Assembly: GCA_029261305.1 (NCBI GenBank)
Contig: JAJDBO010000293.1
Span: 1-12,603 of the forward strand
DNA from: Nitrospirales bacterium
Lineage (GTDB): Bacteria; Nitrospirota; Nitrospiria; Nitrospirales; UBA8639
Direction: 5' to 3'
Length of the DNA: 12,603 bases
Of the stretch, positions 6,591 through 12,603 are shown piece by piece. Made by a program: the position numbers and the translations under genes. The notes under the pieces were generated by a model. It saw nothing but the letters and a program-made list of their open reading frames with translations, was not told where the DNA came from and did no database searches. Position 1 is the stretch's first letter, and each line of letters starts with the position of its first letter.

Positions 6591-7876
6591 GTGCTCGACA
6601 ACAATCTTTGTCAAAAAATACATCGTTGGCTCCATCTCCGAGCCATGGAATTAAAAAGGTCGTACTCGCCTATTCCGGCGGTCTCGACACCTCGATTATA
6701 CTGAAGTGGCTTCAAGAGGAATATCAGTGTGAAGTCATCGCTTTTTGCGCAGACCTTGGGCAAGGCGAAGATCTCAAGGCCATCAAAAAAAAAGGCCTAG
6801 CGGTTGGCGCTTCCAAAGTCTATATGGAAGACCTGCGAGAGACTTTTGTTCAAGACTACGTATTCCCCATGCTTCGCGCGAACGCGGTGTACGAAGGATG
6901 CTATTTGCTGGGAACCTCGATTGCCCGCCCACTCATCGCCAAACGGCAGGTAGAAATTGCCCAAAAAGAAGGGGCTCAGGCCGTCAGCCATGGTGCCACA
7001 GGCAAAGGTAATGATCAGGTTCGCTTTGAACTGGGCTATGTGGCCGTGGATCCTTCGATAAAAGTCATTGCCCCATGGCGAGATTGGTCATTCAAGTCAC
7101 GGACGGATCTGATGCAGTTTGCCAAGAAACACAATATTCCGATTACCAGCACGAAAGCGAAGCCGTACAGCATGGACCTCAACATGTTTCATATCAGTTA
7201 CGAAGGTGGCATTTTGGAGGATCCCTGGAAAGCACCACCTGAATCCATGTTTCAGATGACGGTGTCACCAGAGAAAGCACCGAACAAACCACAAACTATT
7301 GAGATCACGTATGACCGAGGCAATCCCGTCGCTGTGAATGGTAAGCCCATGTCGGCAGCCACTTTATTGAATCATCTCAACCAGCTTGGTGGAAAACACG
7401 GGATCGGTCGTGTGGACTTAGTCGAGAACCGGTATGTCGGGATCAAATCTCGTGGCGTGTATGAAACGCCAGGAGGCACGATTCTTCATGTCGCCCATCG
7501 AGGCATTGAATCATTGACCATGGATCGAGAAGTGTTGCATGTGCGGGATAGCCTCATTCCGAAGTATGCGGAACTGGTTTACAATGGATACTGGTTTGCT
7601 CCTGAGCGTATGATGTTGCAAAAAGCTATTGATGATGCCCAGCGACGCGTGAGTGGCACCGTCCGATTAAAACTTTACAAAGGCAATTGCATACTCATAG
7701 GCCGTCAGTCCCCATTGTCTTTGTATCGAGAGGGTTTGGCGACGTTTGAGGAAGATGAAGGGTTTGATCAAAGTGATGCCAATGGGTTTATTCGTCTGAA
7801 TGCCCTACGGTTAGCCATCGGCAAATCGAATCGTAAATCTCGCTCCAAGGTTTCGACAAAGAAGAAGGGCTCCTAG
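6587..7876 (+). CDS. argG: Argininosuccinate synthase
   Basis: Joins citrulline and aspartate using ATP to form argininosuccinate. I use ATG 6587, which overlaps the argF stop by 4 bp (ATGA) and has GGGAAGG at 6572-6578, 8 nt upstream; an ATG at 6566 is in frame but would sit on top of that site. The 429-aa protein shows the ATP pyrophosphatase P-loop AYSGGLDTS at residues 28-36, GATGKGNDQ at 136-144 (aspartate and citrulline binding), and [21 protein letters not shown] in the middle. The family is usually about 400 aa and begins just before the P-loop strand. Here there are about 20 extra N-terminal residues and a basic C-terminal tail ([16 protein letters not shown]). argH starts 5 nt after the stop. 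Confidence 0.96.
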   Translation: MSARQQSLSKNTSLAPSPSHGIKKVVLAYSGGLDTSIILKWLQEEYQCEVIAFCADLGQGEDLKAIKKKGLAVGASKVYMEDLRETFVQDYVFPMLRANAVYEGCYLLGTSIARPLIAKRQVEIAQKEGAQAVSHGATGKGNDQVRFELGYVAVDPSIKVIAPWRDWSFKSRTDLMQFAKKHNIPITSTKAKPYSMDLNMFHISYEGGILEDPWKAPPESMFQMTVSPEKAPNKPQTIEITYDRGNPVAVNGKPMSAATLLNHLNQLGGKHGIGRVDLVENRYVGIKSRGVYETPGGTILHVAHRGIESLTMDREVLHVRDSLIPKYAELVYNGYWFAPERMMLQKAIDDAQRRVSGTVRLKLYKGNCILIGRQSPLSLYREGLATFEEDEGFDQSDANGFIRLNALRLAIGKSNRKSRSKVSTKKKGS

Positions 7877-7881
7877 CCACC

Positions 7882-9357
7882 ATGAAAGCCTCCAAACCGA
7901 CGCAACCCCTAAAAGCGTCTTCCTCTTCCAAGGTCAAATCGGTTCAACAGAAAAAGCCCCCGGCAAAATCGACAAAGGCCTGGGGTGGCCGATTCACTGA
8001 AGCCACTGATGCGCTTGTTGAACGGTTCACGACTTCCTTGCCAATTGACCAACGACTGTTTGAATATGACATTCAAGGCAGCATGGCCCATTGTCAGACT
8101 CTTGAGAAGGCCAAGGTCCTGTCTAAGACTGAATGCCAAAAACTGATTCGAGGCTTAACCCGCGTCCGCTCTGAATTGCGAGAAGGGCAGTTTCCTTTTG
8201 CCGATAGTGACGAAGATATTCACATGGCCGTCGAGCGACGGTTAACGGAACTGATTGGTCCGCTAGGCGGCAAACTCCATACGGGGCGTAGCCGGAACGA
8301 CCAGGTCACTCTAGATTTACGTCTGTATCTTCGGGATCAACTTCAAGTGCTCAATGGCCAAATTCAGGAAGTGCAATTCGCCTTTGTGCAACAGGCCAAC
8401 CAACATATCAATACCTTTCTCCCGGGCTACACTCATTTGCAGCGAGCGCAACCGGTCTCCTTGGCCCATCATTTTTTGGCCTATGTGGAAATGCTGGAAC
8501 GAGATAAAGCTCGAGTCACCGATGCGTTGCGTCGGGTGAATGTCATGCCCTTAGGGTCAGGGGCCTTGGCAGGGTCTAATTATCGGACGGATCGAACATT
8601 CACGGCCAAACTGTTGAACTTTCCGGCGTTAAGCCAAAACAGCCTCGATGCGGTCTCCGATCGAGATTATGTCGCTGAAGTGCTGAGCGTGCTTTCCCTC
8701 ATCATGATGCACCTATCTCGATTGAGTGAAGAACTCATTTTATGGTCATCCCAAGAATTTGCTTTTGTAGAACTGCCTGACGGGTTTTGCACTGGTAGTA
8801 GCATGATGCCACAAAAGAAAAACCCCGATGTCCCCGAACTCATTCGTGGCAAAACCGGGCGAGTGTATGGGCAACTTGTCACGCTACTGACCACGCTCAA
8901 AGGGTTGCCCCTGAGCTACAATCGTGACCTCCAAGAAGACAAAGAGCCACTTTTTGATGCCCTGCAAACTGTGTTAGATTCTCTGACTATCTACGCAGAA
9001 CTGATTCAGCGAATTCAGGTTCGCCAAGAGGTCTTAGAAAAGGCGGTCGGGTCTGGGTTCTTACTGGCTACGGAGTTAGCGGACTATTTGGTCCAAGAGG
9101 GGGTTCCGTTTCGAGAAGCGCACAGCATTGTTGGACGATTAGTGCAAACCTGTATAAAAAACAAAAAAGAACTCCGGGATCTTTCTTTGGCCGATCTCCA
9201 AGCTATCTCCCCTCGTTTTACGAGGAAGGCGCTGACCTTTTTGACCGTTGAGGGAGCCATTGATCGAAAAGCCCAAATTGGGGGAACGGCTCGCAAGCAA
9301 GTGGCCCGTCAGGTAAAATCTTGGGAGCAACGTCTCAAGAAAAAAACATCAGCATAG
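7882..9357 (+). CDS. argH: Argininosuccinate lyase with Lys-rich N-terminal extension
   Basis: Splits argininosuccinate into arginine and fumarate, the last step of arginine synthesis; homotetramer of the fumarase/aspartase superfamily. The catalytic core starts with WGGRFTEATD at residue 34. HTGRSRNDQ is at 133-141, the THLQ motif with general-acid His185 follows in GYTHLQRAQP, and the superfamily signature GSSMMPQKKNP is at 305-315, with the mobile-loop catalytic serine in it. Length is 491 aa against about 460 for most homologues. The excess is a Lys/Ser/Pro-rich leader with nine lysines in 33 residues. No ATG, GTG or TTG lies in frame between codon 1 and the Trp, so the extension cannot be an artefact of start choice. 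The binding site is weak (GAAGGG, 12 nt upstream), and coupling to argG 5 nt away is likely. Confidence 0.96.
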   Translation: MKASKPTQPLKASSSSKVKSVQQKKPPAKSTKAWGGRFTEATDALVERFTTSLPIDQRLFEYDIQGSMAHCQTLEKAKVLSKTECQKLIRGLTRVRSELREGQFPFADSDEDIHMAVERRLTELIGPLGGKLHTGRSRNDQVTLDLRLYLRDQLQVLNGQIQEVQFAFVQQANQHINTFLPGYTHLQRAQPVSLAHHFLAYVEMLERDKARVTDALRRVNVMPLGSGALAGSNYRTDRTFTAKLLNFPALSQNSLDAVSDRDYVAEVLSVLSLIMMHLSRLSEELILWSSQEFAFVELPDGFCTGSSMMPQKKNPDVPELIRGKTGRVYGQLVTLLTTLKGLPLSYNRDLQEDKEPLFDALQTVLDSLTIYAELIQRIQVRQEVLEKAVGSGFLLATELADYLVQEGVPFREAHSIVGRLVQTCIKNKKELRDLSLADLQAISPRFTRKALTFLTVEGAIDRKAQIGGTARKQVARQVKSWEQRLKKKTSA

Positions 9358-9381
9358 CTCTATCTCTGATCAACCCATGTC

Positions 9382-9633
9382 ATGAATAGCAGAACACCAC
9401 AATCAACCACACACTTACTTATCTCGCAGGTTCTTCTCGTAGTCATGTGTTCGGTTCAGGGCTGTGGCGTGGTGGGACCGCCTCTTCCACCGGAGGACAT
9501 TGGCATCGAAGCCAAAATTCGATCGCAAAAACAGGCTGAAGAAAATTCGACAGAGAATAAGGAACCCCCGATTGTGCCCTTGGGCGAAGAGGATGTGACC
9601 TTACCACCACTCCAACCCTTGGGGGCCCAATAG
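9382..9633 (+). CDS. Small LptM-like (YifL-type) lipoprotein
   Basis: The 83-aa product has a hydrophobic signal segment (residues 12-24) ending in the lipobox Val-Gln-Gly-Cys28, so the mature protein would be a lipoprotein anchored through Cys28. Immediately after the cysteine comes GVVGPPLPPED, which resembles the CGxxGPLxxP start of the LptM/YifL family. In E. coli LptM helps mature the LptD-LptE outer-membrane LPS translocon, and in many proteobacteria its gene sits directly beside lysA or dapF, as here beside lysA. The remainder is a polar, Pro/Glu-rich tail with low complexity, longer than the E. coli tail. The residue at -2 (Gln) is not ideal for the lipobox. It lies 24 nt after argH and 81 nt before lysA. 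Assignment to LptM rests on the short motif and synteny, so it is tentative. Confidence 0.75.
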   Translation: MNSRTPQSTTHLLISQVLLVVMCSVQGCGVVGPPLPPEDIGIEAKIRSQKQAEENSTENKEPPIVPLGEEDVTLPPLQPLGAQ

Positions 9634-9714
9634 CCCAATAAAATTAGAAGCCAGACACGAACAGACTATTCACCATATTTCCTGATCTCAAACTATTAGA
9701 AGAGTAACCCGACC

Positions 9715-10977
9715 ATGCATCATTTTCACTATCAAAACGATTCTCTTTTTTGCGAAGACATTCCGTTGGAACGGTTAGCCAAGGAACAGGGCACGCCTAG
9801 CTATATCTATAGTCATGCCACCTTCACCCGACACTTCCAAGCCGTGGACCAAGCGTTTGCCTCGGTTCCGCATATCATCGCCTTCGCGATGAAGGCGAAT
9901 TCGAATATTGCGATTTTGCGACTCATGGGTTCACTAGGGAGTGGAGCCGATATTGTCTCGGGCGGAGAACTTTTTCGTGCCATAAAAGCAGGAATTCCTC
10001 CAAACAAAATCGTGTTTGCTGGTGTCGGGAAAGACCATAACGAAATTAAATATGCCATTGAGTCTGACATTTTATTCTTCAACGTGGAATCCGGAGCAGA
10101 ATTACAAGCCATCAACCACGTGGCCGGGGAACTGGGAACACAGGCACGAGTGGCCCTTCGGGTCAATCCAAATATTGATCCCCAAACTCATCCCTACATT
10201 TCCACTGGCATGAAAAAAAGTAAATTTGGGATTGGCGCAGATCAAGTCTTAGGGGAATTCGATCAAGCTGCGGCGCTGCCTCACATCAAAGTCGTCGGTG
10301 TGCATGCACACATAGGATCGCAGCTCACTAAAATAAGTCCGTTTGTTGATTCACTCACCAAGGTCTTGGGACTTATTCAAACCCTAAAAGGCAAAGGCAT
10401 TCCGATTCAATATCTGAATATCGGTGGAGGATTGGGGATTACCTATTCAGACGAAACCCCGCCCCAGCCTCAGGATCTTGCTGACGCCATCACGCCCATT
10501 CTGAAAGAGACTGAATGTGAAATCGTCATGGAGCCCGGGCGAGTGATTGCCGGGAACGCCGGTATTCTGCTGACGCGCGTGATCTACATCAAAGATAACG
10601 GCACGAAAAAGTTTGCCATTGTCGATGCAGCTATGAATGACCTCATCCGTCCAAGTCTGTACGAAGCCCACCATGACATTTTGCCGGTGAACCAGGTTCC
10701 CAATGCGCCGGAAGATGTCTTTGATGTCGTCGGGCCTATTTGTGAGTCCGGTGATTTTCTCGCTCAAAACCGAACCATGCCTACGGTCAAAGAAGGCGAC
10801 CTGTTGGCCGTGATGAGTGCAGGCGCGTATGCCTTTACCATGGCCTCGAACTACAACTCCAGACCCAAGGTCCCTGAAATCTTAGTGAAGGGCGGAGAAA
10901 GTTTTGTGATTCGCAAGCGAGAAAGTTATGATGATCTGATTCGTGGGGAAGAGATTCCCGACTTTCTTAAATCCTAA
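9715..10977 (+). CDS. lysA: Diaminopimelate decarboxylase
   Basis: PLP-dependent, fold-type III enzyme that decarboxylates meso-diaminopimelate to lysine, the last step of the DAP route. The 420-aa protein has the Schiff-base Lys60 in FAMKANSN, ADIVSGGEL after it, HAHIGSQ at 197-203 (His stacking on PLP), a GGGLGI phosphate-binding loop, EPGR, and C343-E-S-G-D347 with the active-site cysteine contributed across the dimer. YNSRP near the C-terminus is also typical. The length is normal. The start at ATG 9715 gives a standard N-terminus (MHHFHYQNDSLFCEDIPL), with GAAGAG 10-11 nt upstream as a modest binding site. The 81-nt gap before it is the longest inside the cluster, so an extra promoter is possible, though I cannot see a convincing one. 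dapA follows after 12 nt. Confidence 0.96.
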   Translation: MHHFHYQNDSLFCEDIPLERLAKEQGTPSYIYSHATFTRHFQAVDQAFASVPHIIAFAMKANSNIAILRLMGSLGSGADIVSGGELFRAIKAGIPPNKIVFAGVGKDHNEIKYAIESDILFFNVESGAELQAINHVAGELGTQARVALRVNPNIDPQTHPYISTGMKKSKFGIGADQVLGEFDQAAALPHIKVVGVHAHIGSQLTKISPFVDSLTKVLGLIQTLKGKGIPIQYLNIGGGLGITYSDETPPQPQDLADAITPILKETECEIVMEPGRVIAGNAGILLTRVIYIKDNGTKKFAIVDAAMNDLIRPSLYEAHHDILPVNQVPNAPEDVFDVVGPICESGDFLAQNRTMPTVKEGDLLAVMSAGAYAFTMASNYNSRPKVPEILVKGGESFVIRKRESYDDLIRGEEIPDFLKS

Positions 10978-10981
10978 AGGA
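10976..10981 (+). promoter_or_regulatory. Ribosome binding site of dapA overlapping the lysA stop
   Basis: AAAGGA begins within the TAA stop of lysA and lies 8 nt before the dapA ATG at 10990. The overlap argues for coupled translation of lysA and dapA from one message and fixes the dapA start. Confidence 0.65.
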
Positions 10982-10989
10982 TCAAGACT

Positions 10990-11862
10990 ATGTTCTCGGG
11001 TTCACATGTTGCCATCGTCACACCGTTTATAAACGGGAAATTCGACGAACAATCATATGCCGATCTCATCGAATGGCAAATTGCCAACGGCACGCATGGC
11101 ATTGTCCCATGCGGAACCACAGGCGAATCAGCCACTCTCTCCCATGCTGAACACGATCGGGTGGTGGCATTTACCGTAGAAGTGGTGAATCGGCGAGTTT
11201 CGGTCATCGCCGGAACCGGGTCCAATGCCACAGACGAAGCCATTACGCGTACAAAACATGCCAAGCAGGCGGGAGCCGATGGCGCCCTCTTGATCACGCC
11301 CTATTACAACAAGCCGACACAGGAAGGTCTCTATCAACATTATAAAGCTGTGGCCGAAGCCGTCGACCTTCCACTAATTCTCTATAACATTGAAGGTCGC
11401 ACCAGCGTGAATATGAAACCGGACACGATTGCGCGCACGGCCAAACTTTCTCATGTGGTTGGCATCAAAGAAGGGAGTGGATCACTAGGTCAGGTTTCGG
11501 AAATCATTCATCTTTGCGGGCCAGACTTTACAATTCTCGCTGGAGATGACCCACTCACCCTTCCCATGATGGCACTTGGGGCCAAAGGCGTGATTACCGT
11601 CACCGCTAATGTGGCACCTGCTGATATGGCCAATATGGTCAATGCTGCCCTAGCTGGAAACTTTGCGGAAGCTCGCACCTACCATTTTAAACTCGCTCCC
11701 TTGTTCAAGGCCCTGTTCTATGAGACCAACCCGATCCCGGTCAAAGAAGCCGTGGCCATGATGAACAAAATTGATCCAGAACTTCGTCTCCCACTCACAC
11801 CACTGTCATCAGAAAACCGTGAACGACTCCGCCAAGTCATGAAAGATTCTGGGTTAATCTAA
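10990..11862 (+). CDS. dapA: 4-hydroxy-tetrahydrodipicolinate synthase
   Basis: Condenses pyruvate with aspartate semialdehyde, the committed step towards DAP and lysine; a TIM-barrel homotetramer. The 290-aa length is normal. The catalytic set is complete: Thr43 and Thr44 in CGTTGESATL, Tyr106 in PYYNKP, Tyr132, Arg137 binding the substrate carboxylate, and Lys160 in GIKEGSG forming the Schiff base with pyruvate. These match the E. coli residues with an offset of one. One oddity: the usual YNVPGRT reads YNIEGRT, with Glu135 where most homologues have proline. The segment around residues 190-207 (LPMMALGAKGVITVTANV) is typical. It is preceded by lysA (12-nt gap) and followed by dapB (7-nt gap). 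Feedback regulation by lysine is known in part of the family and cannot be judged here. Confidence 0.96.
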   Translation: MFSGSHVAIVTPFINGKFDEQSYADLIEWQIANGTHGIVPCGTTGESATLSHAEHDRVVAFTVEVVNRRVSVIAGTGSNATDEAITRTKHAKQAGADGALLITPYYNKPTQEGLYQHYKAVAEAVDLPLILYNIEGRTSVNMKPDTIARTAKLSHVVGIKEGSGSLGQVSEIIHLCGPDFTILAGDDPLTLPMMALGAKGVITVTANVAPADMANMVNAALAGNFAEARTYHFKLAPLFKALFYETNPIPVKEAVAMMNKIDPELRLPLTPLSSENRERLRQVMKDSGLI

Positions 11863-11869
11863 CGTCATT

Positions 11870-12603
11870 ATGGCTTCCCCAACAAAAGTCATCATTACCG
11901 GCGCCGCCGGACGCATGGGCAAACGTTTAGTTTCCCTCGTCCACGAATCGCCAAACCTGCAACTTGCCGGAGCCACTGAAGCTAAAGGGCACCCGGACAT
12001 TGGAAAAGATGCTGGTGAATTAGCAGGGTGCGGGCACCTCAATGTCTCGTTAACCGATGATCTCTCCAAAGCGTTACCCCAAGGTGATGTCGTCGTGGAT
12101 TTCACCTCACCAGCAGCCACCTTGAATCATCTGACTCAAGCTGTTCAGCACAAACGTGCCATGATCATTGGCACCACAGGATTTACTCCTGAGGACAAGG
12201 ACAAGCTTCGAAAGCTTGCCGAATCAATCCCTTGTGTCCAAGCGCCAAACATGAGCGTGGGCATCAATGTCCTCCTCCAAGTCATTGGGAAAGTCGCGCA
12301 AGCATTGGGCGATGATTACGACTTGGAAATCATCGATGCGCATCACAACAAGAAAAAGGACGCTCCCAGCGGAACGGCACTCATCCTCGCCGAAGCCTTA
12401 GCCACAGCCAAAGCCTGGGATTTACAGGAGACTGGAGTCTATGGTCGACATGGCATTCTTGGAGAGCGGCCAAAGAAGGAAATTGGCATCCAAACGGTAA
12501 GAGCCGGGGATATTGTAGGCGACCATACCATCCTGTACGGCGGCCCTGGAGAACGCATTGAAATCACGCATCGCGCCCATAATCGCGACCCATTTGCACG
12601 CGG
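11870..12603 (+). CDS. dapB: 4-hydroxy-tetrahydrodipicolinate reductase (3' end beyond window)
   Basis: Reduces the DapA product to tetrahydrodipicolinate with NAD(P)H. The frame starts at ATG 11870, 7 nt after dapA, and remains open for 244 codons to the right edge; the family is about 265-270 aa, so only some 20-25 residues are missing. Visible are the Rossmann loop GAAGRMG at residues 11-17, DFTSP from Asp77, GTTG at 101-104, APNMSVGIN, and the catalytic block with His158-His159, Lys162 and DAPSGTA that binds and protonates the substrate. The C-terminal part reads GDIVGDHTILYGGPGERIEI, as expected. There is no Shine-Dalgarno in the short gap, so translation is probably coupled to dapA. The cluster probably continues to the right. 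Confidence 0.95.
   Translation, partial: MASPTKVIITGAAGRMGKRLVSLVHESPNLQLAGATEAKGHPDIGKDAGELAGCGHLNVSLTDDLSKALPQGDVVVDFTSPAATLNHLTQAVQHKRAMIIGTTGFTPEDKDKLRKLAESIPCVQAPNMSVGINVLLQVIGKVAQALGDDYDLEIIDAHHNKKKDAPSGTALILAEALATAKAWDLQETGVYGRHGILGERPKKEIGIQTVRAGDIVGDHTILYGGPGERIEITHRAHNRDPFAR

Noticed and set aside
1..12603. Mobile element, CRISPR, toxin-antitoxin or phage-defence island
   Set aside because: No transposase, integrase, long terminal repeats, regularly spaced repeats or recognisable defence domains are present; the genes are mostly core metabolism.

Overview
The window is ordinary bacterial chromosome of roughly 50% GC, densely coding. It carries a long plus-strand run of arginine and lysine (diaminopimelate) biosynthesis genes, preceded by a patchwork of small poorly known genes on both strands. 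The gene order argD-argF-argG-argH-lipoprotein-lysA-dapA-dapB, the moderate GC and the protein flavour suggest a Gram-negative bacterium, and a Nitrospirota (Nitrospira-like) genome is my best guess. That assignment comes from recall and is not proven by anything in the sequence. There are no tRNA, rRNA, CRISPR or transposase signals.

Left part, minus strand (1-1026): three tightly packed genes read leftwards. Two are equal-length (128 aa) four-helix membrane proteins that look like a tandem duplication. The third is an acidic soluble protein that overlaps the second by 8 bp and runs off the left edge. A divergent gap of 217 bp separates them from a 171-aa unknown protein (1244-1759, plus). 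That gene converges on a short phosphoglycerate mutase (gpmA, 1780-2385, minus), with a small hairpin at the junction.

Middle (2386-4310): a divergent gap, then a 270-aa Trp-rich unknown protein (plus). It converges on a zinc-ribbon/DUF2628-type membrane protein (minus). A second divergent region between that gene and argD contains a cluster of short direct and inverted repeats and a possible promoter that would make the minus-strand mRNA almost leaderless.

Right part (4311-12603, plus): argD, argF, argG and argH convert N-acetylglutamate semialdehyde to N-acetylornithine (argD) and ornithine to arginine (argF, argG, argH). A small LptM-like lipoprotein gene follows. Next come lysA, dapA and the start of dapB, which serve lysine and peptidoglycan precursor synthesis. 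Intergenic distances are -4 to 81 bp, consistent with one operon or a few overlapping transcripts. ArgD can also act as the succinyl-DAP aminotransferase in some bacteria, which would connect the two halves. ArgF, ArgG and ArgH all have N-terminal extensions beyond the usual family start.

No gene-free stretch exceeds 300 bases. The largest gaps are 1027-1243, 2386-2553 and 4109-4310. I see no clear novel multi-gene system. The best candidates for a second look are the membrane-paralogue operon, the LptM-like lipoprotein in the arg/lys cluster, and the repeat cluster upstream of argD.
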